Source: an uncultured Christensenellaceae bacterium
Lineage (GTDB): Bacteria; Bacillota; Clostridia; Christensenellales; UBA3700
Length of the DNA: 64,000 nt
Reading direction: 5' to 3'
Assembly (NCBI GenBank): GCA_944380355.1
Contig: CALWHJ010000006.1
Span: 22,689 to 86,688 of the forward strand
Position 1 is the first letter of the stretch. Every line of letters begins with the position of its first letter. The notes beneath the pieces are model-generated. The model searched no databases and was not told where the DNA came from. It saw only the letters and a program-made list of their open reading frames with translations. The translations under genes and the position numbers were made by a program. Positions 51,136-59,509 of the stretch are shown one piece after another.

Positions 51136-51262
51136 GCGACCGCGTAGAGTGGTGCAGAGTTTGTCTTTTCCAGACCGAGCGCGACAGGCGCATACTTTGC
51201 GTATGTAACTGAGCGCGAGTGTCGCAGACAAAGGCAAAATATGCGCCGCTATATGCGGTCGC
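51136..51262 (+). repeat. 125-bp fold-back element, copy 7, adjoining a stop codon
   Basis: Outer stem GCGACCGC (51136-51143) pairs with GCGGTCGC (51255-51262), with TAGAGTGG and CCGCTATA next to it. Core variant GCGCATACTTTGCGTATG as in copy 5. It ends at the base next to the TAG of the aminotransferase gene. Confidence 0.75.
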
Positions 51263-52903
51263 CTATTTGTTTTTAGCTTCCGCCTTCTTAGCAGCCTTAA
51301 GCATCTTCTCAGCTTTAGCGAGTTTCTTTTCGTTGCCCGCAGCCTTATACTTGTTGATTTTGTATTCTGCTACCTGAACGTCCATAGAAGACTTTCTCTC
51401 TGCAACGAGCTTGAATACGTCTTCGAATCTGTTGAGTGCGCTGTCGATGATTTCGTCGGTGTCAGCCATAGAGGTGTAGAGTCTCGAGCCTGCGAGCGTA
51501 ACGATACCGTTAGCCATATAAGCTGCGCCCATATGCTCCATAGCAACCTTACGTACCATAATCATATCCTTCATCTTGAGTACCTTGAGGAGGTTGAGTA
51601 TATTCTTGGAAGAGAAGTCGTAGCTCATTGCACCCGTGCACTCGAGGTGGACGATGGAACCTTGGTTGTAAGCAACGTAAGGAAGTTGATATTTTTCGAT
51701 AAGGCTTACGAGACCGTCGGTAAGTCTGTTACCTGCAAGACCTGCCTTAAGGCAAGCGTTTGTCTTAGCGATTTCCTTGATAGCGGTATAACCTGCCATA
51801 GCGGACAGAGGGTTAGCCGCCAAAGTACCGCCGCAGTAAGCTTTCTTTGCGCCGCCTGCAACGCCTGCCGCGAGGAGGGAAACGTATTCTTTCTTACCGC
51901 CTACGCCGCCTGCTGCGGGATAGCCGCCTGCAACGATTTTACCGAAGATAGTGAGGTCGGGCTTAACGTCGAAGAAGCCTTGTGCTCCGCCGAGACCTAC
52001 TCTGAAGCCGGTAACTACTTCGTCGAAGATGAAGAGTGCGCCGTATGCGTGTGCAAGCTCGAGAGCTTTCTTGTTGTAGTCGAAGTCAACGGGACGGGTA
52101 CCGGATTCGGGGCCAACAGGCTCAACGATGACAGCAGCCGTGCCGCCTCTTCTCTTGTTTATCTTGAGGTAATCTTCGAGCATATCGAGGTCGTTGGGTC
52201 TTACTTCGTCGATAACGCTGAAAATTACGTTAGGGATACCGAAGGACTCGAGGAACTGTCTCGTGCCGGGAACCTTAAGACCGTAAACCATCTGGTCGGA
52301 CCAGCCGTGATATGCGCCGCCGATTTTGATAATTCTCTTGTTCTTAGTCTGGCATCTGGCGATACGGAGAGCAGCCATAACGGATTCTGTACCGGAACCC
52401 AACATTCTGAACATTTCCACATTGGGCATATGCTTGTTGATTTCCTTAGCGATAAGAAGTTCTGCCTCGTGGAAGAGACCTGTTACAGGTCCGCACTCCT
52501 TGATAAGCTTGATAGCTTCGGTCTGAACGGGCTTATAATTGCTACCTAGAATGGTAGGACCGCCCGCCTGAAGGAAGTCGATGTACTCGTTGCCGTCGAT
52601 ATCCGTAAGGTATGCGCCGTCAGCCTTAACCATACACATAGGGAAAGGTTTGTTGAAAGCGAGGTTATGTTGTACACCGCCGGGGATGTACTTCTTTGCT
52701 TCTGTGGTAATCTCTTTGGACTTAGCGCACTTTCCGTCGTAGTAATTCTTGCAGATGTCGTCGTAAACTTCCTTGGGAATAGAGAAGATATTCTTGGAAG
52801 TGAGTTCTTTAAGACTTGCGTTGATTTCCTTAGCGTTAGCCCAACGGGTGATACCGTAGCCTTGTTTCTCCTTTTCGGGGAGTTGAGTATAAGTGACTTT
52901 CAT
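51263..52903 (-). CDS. Class III aminotransferase, glutamate-1-semialdehyde-aminomutase-like, extended
   Basis: A 546-residue PLP enzyme. The core has MLGSGTESVMAALRIAR, GGAYHGWSDQMVYG, FDEVVTGFRVGLGG (PLP-ring Asp) and LTIFGKIVAGGYPAAG with the PLP lysine, all as in HemL-type enzymes. It is about 110 residues longer than HemL: some 75 extra at the N-terminus and a basic Ala/Lys-rich tail (KAAGNEKKLAKAEKMLKAAKK). No other haem gene is near; it precedes the kinase-aldolase operon on the same strand, so it may act on a sugar-derived semialdehyde. AGGAGG before the ATG. Confidence 0.85.
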   Translation of the reverse strand: MKVTYTQLPEKEKQGYGITRWANAKEINASLKELTSKNIFSIPKEVYDDICKNYYDGKCAKSKEITTEAKKYIPGGVQHNLAFNKPFPMCMVKADGAYLTDIDGNEYIDFLQAGGPTILGSNYKPVQTEAIKLIKECGPVTGLFHEAELLIAKEINKHMPNVEMFRMLGSGTESVMAALRIARCQTKNKRIIKIGGAYHGWSDQMVYGLKVPGTRQFLESFGIPNVIFSVIDEVRPNDLDMLEDYLKINKRRGGTAAVIVEPVGPESGTRPVDFDYNKKALELAHAYGALFIFDEVVTGFRVGLGGAQGFFDVKPDLTIFGKIVAGGYPAAGGVGGKKEYVSLLAAGVAGGAKKAYCGGTLAANPLSAMAGYTAIKEIAKTNACLKAGLAGNRLTDGLVSLIEKYQLPYVAYNQGSIVHLECTGAMSYDFSSKNILNLLKVLKMKDMIMVRKVAMEHMGAAYMANGIVTLAGSRLYTSMADTDEIIDSALNRFEDVFKLVAERKSSMDVQVAEYKINKYKAAGNEKKLAKAEKMLKAAKKAEAKNK

Positions 52904-53137
52904 TCAGATGCCTCCTTAAATTATAAATCTCTGACATTAACAATTTTACCACACTTAATTGATTGTTGTCAATATTGATTTTTTAGCAATTATAATACTA
53001 TAATAAGGCAAATAGCCCTGTTTGAGAGGAAAAAGTGAGTTTTTTTGCGTATTTTAATTGACAAATGTCTATAAGGAATCTTTTATTTTACAAAGCCGAA
53101 AATTTTGTAAATTATAAAAATTTTTTCCGCGTTTGTG

Positions 53138-53167
53138 TTGAATATCTGAATATTCGTATGGTATAAT
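53138..53167 (+). promoter_or_regulatory. Sigma-A promoter of the M28 peptidase gene
   Basis: TTGAAT, 18-base spacer, TATAAT; 30 bases before the ATG. Confidence 0.7.
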
Positions 53168-53196
53168 AATCTAGGATTTATTTTAAGGAGACGCTT

Positions 53197-54486
53197 ATGG
53201 AAAACAAGGAATTCCCCAAGGGACAACAAGTCTACGACCTCGTAAAAGAAGTCATAGACGTGACCGGCCCCCGACTTCCCGGCAGCGAGGAAGAACGCAA
53301 GGGCGCGGAAATTATAGCAAACCAAATCGAAAGAGAACTGGGTACGCCTACGGTAACCGAACAGTTCAAAACGCCTAGACACGCTTGCATCAGCGCGATA
53401 CCTTGGATTGGTTGGGGAATGTTTATAGCATTCTGCGCGTTTTATCTCTCGCCCATAGCGTCTTTGATAATCAGTACGGCATTATTGCTTTTTGCGCTTA
53501 CGCACATTTTCTACTATTCGCATATGCTCGACCGTTTCTTCAAGAAGGACGTGTCGCAAAACGTATATTCATTCCTCGAGCCCCGTTCGGGAAACAAGAA
53601 ATACACCATAATGCTGACGGCGCATATGGACAGCAGCTGGTGCTGGCTGCACTCCTACAAAAACCCCAAAACAATGATGATTAAGACGGGAATAGGCGTA
53701 TTGAGCGGAGTTGCTTTGCTCATAGTTTCGCTCGTTACGATTATCCTCGAGGCTGTCAACGGACTGAGCGTTTCGTTTATGGGGCTTTCAGGAGTATTTG
53801 CAAATCTTTCCTCGGGCGTAAAAACAGGCGCAGACGTAGCGGTGTTGGTAATGTACTGCCTGCCCGTACTCTTCCTTCCCGGATTTTACTGGCTGTCCAC
53901 GTACCTTTCGTACGATAAGAAAAAAGCCGCTCCCGGCGCAATGGATAATCTCAGCGGCGTAGCTACGGCAATAGCGGTGGCAAAACACTTCAAAGATAAT
54001 CCTCAGGACTGCGGCGACGCGCGTATTGTAGTTATGGGCGCAGGTGCCGAAGAAAGCGGACTTATAGGCGCACTCGACTTTGTAAAAAGACACAAAGACG
54101 ACAAAAACATCTTTGACGAACATACATACGTGCTCAATCTGGACTCTTTCAGAGATTACGACAACTTCAACGTAGTCAAGAAAGACACCTTGCAATTCAA
54201 GCCTTTCGATGCAGAGTTGGTAACCCTTTCGCAACAGGCTATCGCAAACTGCGGTCTTGAAGTACATACCATAGAAAATCCCGTAGGCGGAAGCGACTCT
54301 ACGGCATATGCAAAGGCGGGCATCAAAACCGTTACTCTCAACGCACAGGACCCCAGACCTACCGACTACTATCACACCACAAACGATACTCTCGACAACC
54401 TCAATATGAATACTCTCGAGAAAGGTTTCGAGGTAGTAAGAGAAGTGGTGAGACTTATAGACGCAAAATACAGAGAGCAAAACTGA
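53197..54486 (+). CDS. M28-family metallopeptidase with embedded membrane helices
   Basis: A 429-residue zinc aminopeptidase-like protein. Catalytic blocks: LTAHMDSSW (His/Asp), GAMDNLSGVATA (bridging Asp), GAGAEESGLIGA (base and ligand Glu), NLDSF (ligand Asp) and YYHTTNDTLDN (ligand His). Unlike soluble M28 enzymes, hydrophobic segments of about 20-40 residues are inserted near residues 65-108, 168-195 and 208-235, before the bridging Asp. So the active site seems to be tied to the membrane. AAGGAG precedes the ATG; monocistronic with a terminator. Confidence 0.85.
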   Translation: MENKEFPKGQQVYDLVKEVIDVTGPRLPGSEEERKGAEIIANQIERELGTPTVTEQFKTPRHACISAIPWIGWGMFIAFCAFYLSPIASLIISTALLLFALTHIFYYSHMLDRFFKKDVSQNVYSFLEPRSGNKKYTIMLTAHMDSSWCWLHSYKNPKTMMIKTGIGVLSGVALLIVSLVTIILEAVNGLSVSFMGLSGVFANLSSGVKTGADVAVLVMYCLPVLFLPGFYWLSTYLSYDKKKAAPGAMDNLSGVATAIAVAKHFKDNPQDCGDARIVVMGAGAEESGLIGALDFVKRHKDDKNIFDEHTYVLNLDSFRDYDNFNVVKKDTLQFKPFDAELVTLSQQAIANCGLEVHTIENPVGGSDSTAYAKAGIKTVTLNAQDPRPTDYYHTTNDTLDNLNMNTLEKGFEVVREVVRLIDAKYREQN

Positions 54487-54503
54487 CATACCGAACTAAA
54501 CAT

Positions 54504-54535
54504 AAAAAGCCGACTTTTCACGTCGGCTTTTTTTA
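54504..54535 (+). terminator. Intrinsic terminator after the peptidase gene
   Basis: AAAGCCGAC-ttttcac-GTCGGCTTTTTTT. Confidence 0.9.
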
Positions 54536-54540
54536 TTTTG

Positions 54541-55100
54541 TAAGTTTTATCCTTTATTCGTCTTGCAACTTCCTCTTTCGACTTTCTTTGCGCCCGATAA
54601 TTCGCGACGCAATCTCTCGCAAGAGTTTGAGCATACAGAAATTCATTGCGTTATCCGCTCTGATTTGCCCTACGTCGCACTGTAAGCGCACCGACAATAG
54701 GCTTAACAGAGTTTACAACCGACGCGCTGCTTTTTTATGATAACAGTCGCAAACTTTGTTAAATTTTTCACTTATTTTTTTAAAACCAAATTCCTTTTTG
54801 ACAACTTTTTCCCTACTGTGTTGTTTTGCGACAAATTTTTCCTTACTGCCCCCCTTTTTTCCATTCACGTAGAATATAAAATTCGCGCGCTTTTTCACTT
54901 TAGCGCGGTAAACCGCCCTATTTGCCATAAAATTTGCTTATTTCATCCTGCCCCGTCTATTGCCGCGCTTTATTATCGGCCAAATCGAATCAGCCGTCTG
55001 ACTTTCAATCAAAGGTTGATTTTGTGGCCGATATGTCAATTTTGTCAGTCTTTTCGACTGTAAAACGTGTTTTTGAAAACGCGCCGTTTTTCTTCTAAAA
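54541..55100. other. Gene-free stretch with one large hairpin
   Basis: No convincing gene. TATCGGCCA-AATC (from about 54975) pairs imperfectly with GATTTTGTGGCCGATA (to about 55036), enclosing a smaller AATCA-aagg-TTGATT stem. A 71-codon minus-strand frame is T/A-biased and basic (rich in Lys) and looks like chance. Possibly a structured RNA or a decayed gene. Confidence 0.3.
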
Positions 55101-55112
55101 AACCATCCGATA

Positions 55113-55142
55113 TTGACTTGCCTTTTTTCATTTTGATATAAT
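55113..55142 (+). promoter_or_regulatory. Sigma-A promoter of the lipoprotein pair
   Basis: TTGACT, 18-base spacer, TATAAT; 31 bases before the ATG at 55174, which has AGGAGG. Confidence 0.8.
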
Positions 55143-55173
55143 TGGATTATAAAATAATATAGGAGGTTATTTT

Positions 55174-56802
55174 ATGAAGAATAAAAAACTGATTATCTTG
55201 ATGAGTATTATCCTCGTGATTTCCATACTCACTATCACGATGGTCGGCTGTAAAGACAGTTTTTCCCTGTCAAAAATCGACAAGGAAAGCAACGTCGGCA
55301 AAAGCTTCTCTTCCGACGTCAAACAGCTGTCCGCAATCGCAGGCTGGGAATTAGAGCAAGGCAATTCACGTTTTCTCAGTATGAATAAATACGACGAAAC
55401 GGGGCTTGTATCCAAAATGCTCTATTCGCTCGAAAGCGACAAGGCTCTTTTGACTATAACCGCCGATATCGACGCTTTTGCGTTCGACTACTCGGTCACG
55501 GGAGTTGTAATAGTGAAAAACAGCCTTACCAAGCATACCGATATTTACGACGCCAACGGTATTGTATTCTCTGCCGATACGACGGATTACTCCATTTCCT
55601 ACGATTCGGAAAATTATACGATTTATTTCTCAAACGGTAAGACAGTCATCGTCAACCAAGAGGATTTTTCAGTAAAAGTAGTCGATACCACTATCGTTGA
55701 GACGTCCCCTTCCAGAGAAAAGCTCGGAGAATTTTTCGTAGAGAACGATTCGTCTATGACTTTTAAAGTTTACGACGAAAACGGCAAGTATCTGAGATCG
55801 GTTTCTTTTGCTGAGTATATGACCTCGACCAACAATATAATGAGCGTATCGGCAAACAACGAGGGCGTAGTGCTTTTGCAGTTACTCAAGACCTTGCCTT
55901 CCAGCGCAACGGAGTACGATTGTATTTATGATGGCGTGAAGTACAACCTCGTAAGCGTAGCAAAGAGTCTCAAAACGGGCAAGAGCGTAGACCTCAAACT
56001 CGATGGCGGTGTTGTCTATGCTATGTTCCCCGACGAAAATTACAATTACATAACCGGCACTAAATACAAGCTTACACAGGCAGGAGAGACGGTTGCCATC
56101 GAATCGGGCTTCTTCGACGATGACTTCAAATGCCTCTTCAACGTGCTTTCTTACGGATTGTCCGGCAATATTACTACCGACAGCCTCCCCACTACTCTCG
56201 GCAACGGCGACCTTATGATTTCCTGCAAAGGCAATTTCGTAATCGTCATTGATTCCGAAGGCAACGTAAAAGGCTCGTATCTTACTGAAAACCTCACTCC
56301 CGTCGGCTATACCGTAGACGGACTTCCCCTGTACCAACTCGCAGGAACCAACCAGCTCTACGACGTATACGGCAAGCCCCTGTTTACCTTGCCCGAAACG
56401 GCTACTCTCGTAGCAGTATCCTCCCCTTCGGATTACATCTACTATAGAGATTCCGTAACCGAAACCGACAGTGAGGGGCTTGAAGTAACTACTAATTATT
56501 ACTATGCAATGAATATCAAAACTTCCGAAGTGAAAACTCTCGGAAAAACAAGCGATATCGATTTCAGTCGGTCTGAATTCTGTTATGTCGTAAGAACTAC
56601 CGACGAAAGCGGCAAAGTTACGGCTTCGGCTTATTCGGTTATTGACGGAAAGGCTATCTATACGGATATCGATATTTCTTCAGTATCCGTTACGTCTCAA
56701 ATGCTTTACGGCAATGACTTACCCGTCATTCTCTTCTGTATGGAAGACGCCGAGGGCAATATGTCCTACGTCAAGTATTCGTTTACTTACGCAAATGCCT
56801 AA
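55174..56802 (+). CDS. Surface lipoprotein A of unknown function
   Basis: A 542-residue lipoprotein: basic start, hydrophobic signal (about 5-25) and lipobox MVGC with the Cys at about 26. The rest looks beta-rich, with repeated short strand-turn units (YDSENYTIYFSNGKTVIV, GDLMISCKGNFVIVIDSEGNVKG), as in WD- or PQQ-like propellers, but I could not count blades. It is not recognised by family. A second lipoprotein gene of similar size and make-up follows 16 bases after the stop, so the two are cotranscribed. Confidence 0.75.
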   Translation: MKNKKLIILMSIILVISILTITMVGCKDSFSLSKIDKESNVGKSFSSDVKQLSAIAGWELEQGNSRFLSMNKYDETGLVSKMLYSLESDKALLTITADIDAFAFDYSVTGVVIVKNSLTKHTDIYDANGIVFSADTTDYSISYDSENYTIYFSNGKTVIVNQEDFSVKVVDTTIVETSPSREKLGEFFVENDSSMTFKVYDENGKYLRSVSFAEYMTSTNNIMSVSANNEGVVLLQLLKTLPSSATEYDCIYDGVKYNLVSVAKSLKTGKSVDLKLDGGVVYAMFPDENYNYITGTKYKLTQAGETVAIESGFFDDDFKCLFNVLSYGLSGNITTDSLPTTLGNGDLMISCKGNFVIVIDSEGNVKGSYLTENLTPVGYTVDGLPLYQLAGTNQLYDVYGKPLFTLPETATLVAVSSPSDYIYYRDSVTETDSEGLEVTTNYYYAMNIKTSEVKTLGKTSDIDFSRSEFCYVVRTTDESGKVTASAYSVIDGKAIYTDIDISSVSVTSQMLYGNDLPVILFCMEDAEGNMSYVKYSFTYANA

Positions 56803-56817
56803 AAGGAGGATATGACA

Positions 56818-58413
56818 ATGAAAAACAGAAAAATTATACTTACTACGGTTTTGCTTGTAATCTTGTCCGTAACTCTCCTCAGCTTTACGGCTTGCAACAA
56901 GGACAACGCAATCAATATCAACGAGCTTGCTGCCGACGCGCCTCAAACCTACAAGACGCAATCCGAGAGCCGCTCTCTCGACGCTCTGTCGTCTTATGCA
57001 AATACCGACATCTGCGATAACCATATCTACGTATCGGGTACTAGCGAGGACGGAAAGTACAAATACGCTATTTACAGTATCCCCGCCAACAAAATCCTCG
57101 TAGAGGGCGTTGCGGACAGCTCCGCCAACGTAAGCAGGAATTACATGAACGGCGTGTTTATGCTCAGCGTAGCAAATCCCGCGGAACTTACTACCCGCAC
57201 CGTTTTCTATGACGTTTACGGCGAGATAATATCTTTCGATAAATCCGTAACTATCTCTTCGGGCGATGAGTACACCGATTTTTCTTACGTAACTCTCTCC
57301 GACAACAGCACCATTTCCTTGGACAAGACGGGCAAGGGCAAATATATCCCCTTCTCCCCCGATCCTCAGCTGAAAGATATGTCAGTAGCAGGCGACTATC
57401 TGCTCTACAACCTTTCCGGCGGTAACTATCTTGTCTACGATAAAGAGCTTAACTTCGTTTGCTCCTACAGTGAAAGTGAAGTGTTCCCCTTGTCGACAAG
57501 CTCAGATTACACCCTTTACAGAACAACCTCGCAAGGTGACAAAATCCTCAGAGTATACAGAGAAAGAGTAACCGATGACAAGGATACCGACTACGACTAT
57601 ATGGACGATAGCGGCAACAGATACAGACTTTATCAGTACCTCTTGGACATCTCGACGGGAAAATCTTCCTTGATTGCCGATAACGTACTCATTGACAGCA
57701 GCACTGTCGAAAACAACATCACCGAAGATTACTTCTTCGCTTACTACAACACTATCAGCGGCAAAGCCCTGAGCATCATCGAAAACCTCGGTTTGTTTGA
57801 CAAAAACTTCAACCTCGTGGCTAACGTGTCTGAAATTGTCGGTTACGATACAGGCTCCGTTACTTCCATAGACAAAGTAGGCGACTACGTAGTATTCTCC
57901 AGCTCCAGATACTTCACTTTCGTCAAAGACAACCAGGTTGCTTTCAAACTTGCCGCAAGCTACGGCTCTACCGTAGAATATTCGAGATTCTTCTACGGCA
58001 ATTACGTATACTTTGACACATTCACAGGCAAGACGGTTACTGACATACCCGGCAATGCCGTATTGCAAGGCACCGACAGGCAAACCAACGGACTTATCTA
58101 CTACAAAGTCAGCGAGGAAATCGACAACGAAGGAGTTTTGTCCTACGTTTACAGAACTTACGTGTATGACGTCAACAGCGGTGTTACAACGCTTATCGAC
58201 GACTCCGACAACGTTACTTTCTATTCTTACGTATATACGGTTAGAGACCCCGAGAGCGGTATGTTGAGTATGTACGATACTTTCAGCAACAAAACCGTAT
58301 TCTCCAATAAAAAGTATACCACTATGCAGTACAACTACATTCCCGACGGCACGGTAGTTACGTGCAAGGCAGAAGACGGCACGGTAGACAGATATATCGT
58401 AAAATTGAGCTGA
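56818..58413 (+). CDS. Surface lipoprotein B, likely paralogue of A
   Basis: A 531-residue lipoprotein: MKNRKIIL start, signal helix, lipobox FTAC. The start at 56818 is preferred to an ATG at 56812, which lies too close to the AAAGGAGG. Middle and C-terminal parts show strand-turn repeats with Asp/Ser/Tyr (KYAIYSIPANKILVEG, GGNYLVYDKELNFV, NQVAFKLAASYGSTVEYSRFF) much like gene A. Unknown function; both may be exported propeller-like sensors or binding proteins. Confidence 0.75.
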   Translation: MKNRKIILTTVLLVILSVTLLSFTACNKDNAININELAADAPQTYKTQSESRSLDALSSYANTDICDNHIYVSGTSEDGKYKYAIYSIPANKILVEGVADSSANVSRNYMNGVFMLSVANPAELTTRTVFYDVYGEIISFDKSVTISSGDEYTDFSYVTLSDNSTISLDKTGKGKYIPFSPDPQLKDMSVAGDYLLYNLSGGNYLVYDKELNFVCSYSESEVFPLSTSSDYTLYRTTSQGDKILRVYRERVTDDKDTDYDYMDDSGNRYRLYQYLLDISTGKSSLIADNVLIDSSTVENNITEDYFFAYYNTISGKALSIIENLGLFDKNFNLVANVSEIVGYDTGSVTSIDKVGDYVVFSSSRYFTFVKDNQVAFKLAASYGSTVEYSRFFYGNYVYFDTFTGKTVTDIPGNAVLQGTDRQTNGLIYYKVSEEIDNEGVLSYVYRTYVYDVNSGVTTLIDDSDNVTFYSYVYTVRDPESGMLSMYDTFSNKTVFSNKKYTTMQYNYIPDGTVVTCKAEDGTVDRYIVKLS

Positions 58414-58432
58414 CGATTGACCTGTTAAAACT

Positions 58433-58463
58433 AAGAGCTTGCCAAGCGGCAAGCTCTTTTTTT
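58433..58463 (+). terminator. Intrinsic terminator after the lipoprotein pair
   Basis: AGAGCTTGCC-aagc-GGCAAGCTCTTTTTTT. Confidence 0.92.
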
Positions 58464-58494
58464 GTATTTAATCCCTTTTTGTATTTTAAAAAAA

Positions 58495-59193
58495 TTATTC
58501 GCTTTCGGATTGCCTTTTTCTCATTTTCTGCCAATTGTAATATCCGTACAAATCATTGACCAGAAAAGCCCCGAAACATACCGCCACGGATATATAGCCT
58601 ATATCCTTTGCAGCCGCAATCGACCACAATACCACCAATACTATATCGTTTAGCGCATAGCCTATTGCATAATACTCGCTTCTTCGCGCCGTAAGATATA
58701 CCGCCGCAAAACTCGTACCTACGGATACCGTGCTGACTATGAGATTGGCAGTATCGAAGTACCTGAGTATGTAATAGAATATCCACGTGATTGCAAGCGT
58801 AAGCAAAAGCATAAAAAGGTATTCTCTCTTGCGAAGACCGTTTACTTTAACTTCCGCGCTATTACCCTTGTAAGGATGTTTTATCCACATTACAAGCGCA
58901 ATCAACGACATCGGCGCGGTCATACCGAGATATGTTATCATTTCACCGTAATACGCCTGCCGCCACGATATTATGCCGTACAGCACACTGAATACCAGAA
59001 TAAGAACTTGTCCGATAGGATTGCCCTTTGCATTGAAGATAAGCGAGGTAATGCCTATGACGGAAGCAATCAACGCAAAATAATTCTTTCTGTCGAATAT
59101 AGCGAAAACAATTGTTACCGCCGCGACGGAAAGCGACCATAATATTATCTCGCTTTTAGAAAAATAACACTTGGATTTTTCCGCGTTTTTCAT
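58495..59193 (-). CDS. pnuC: Nicotinamide riboside/vitamin transporter, PnuC family
   Basis: A 232-residue membrane protein with about seven helices. PnuC facilitators take up nicotinamide riboside or, in PnuT/PnuX branches, thiamine or riboflavin. Marks are WRQAYYGEMITYLGMTAPMS (the conserved W-R-x-x-Y and following Trp-like positions) and DIVLVVLWSIAAAKDIGYISV. The ATG at 59193 with GGGAGG fits the family length; the upstream in-frame extension is not PnuC-like. The cargo is not decided by sequence; no TPP or FMN riboswitch motif is seen in its leader. Confidence 0.88.
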   Translation of the reverse strand: MKNAEKSKCYFSKSEIILWSLSVAAVTIVFAIFDRKNYFALIASVIGITSLIFNAKGNPIGQVLILVFSVLYGIISWRQAYYGEMITYLGMTAPMSLIALVMWIKHPYKGNSAEVKVNGLRKREYLFMLLLTLAITWIFYYILRYFDTANLIVSTVSVGTSFAAVYLTARRSEYYAIGYALNDIVLVVLWSIAAAKDIGYISVAVCFGAFLVNDLYGYYNWQKMRKRQSESE

Positions 59194-59359
59194 AAAACCT
59201 CCCGCTTGACCTTTTGCACACCGTATCATTGTACCTGCCCACGCATAGTCGTCACTAAAAAATAAGCACCCGTCGACACATCTTCTAAGACCTAACGATG
59301 TGCGGCGAATGCTCCTGACATTCATACCCGGTGGCATTTAATTGAGTTGTAGCATTATA
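59194..59359 (-). promoter_or_regulatory. Long pnuC leader with possible structure
   Basis: Minus-strand TATAAT at 59354-59359 implies a leader of about 150 bases. It contains AATGC ... GCATT and CACATC ... GATGTG pairs that could stack into a compact fold, but I do not recognise a known riboswitch. Confidence 0.35.
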
Positions 59360-59454
59360 TTAACATATCGCATAGGATTTGTCTACCGTTTGATATAATT
59401 TGTCTGTCTTCAGGTTCACACGTCAATATGGATTATCATCAGTCCGTTTGCAAG

Positions 59455-59487
59455 AAAAACAGCCGCCTTGCTTTCGCAAAGCGGCTG
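59455..59487 (-). terminator. Intrinsic terminator after gapdh
   Basis: CAGCCGCTTTG-cgaaa-gCAAGGCGGCTG followed by TTTTTC on the minus strand. Confidence 0.88.
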
Positions 59488-59509
59488 AGTGTTATGCGGA
59501 ATTATCTAA

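Noticed and set aside
7336..51262. Calling the 125-bp elements classical MITEs or integron attC sites
   Set aside because: Terminal stems differ between copies, no target-site duplications are clear, both orientations occur, and no integrase or transposase is in the window; the attC core GTTRRRY is not consistently present.
54713..54928. Minus-strand 71-codon frame rich in Lys and Arg
   Set aside because: No Shine-Dalgarno, composition follows the A/T-rich DNA, and no family resemblance.
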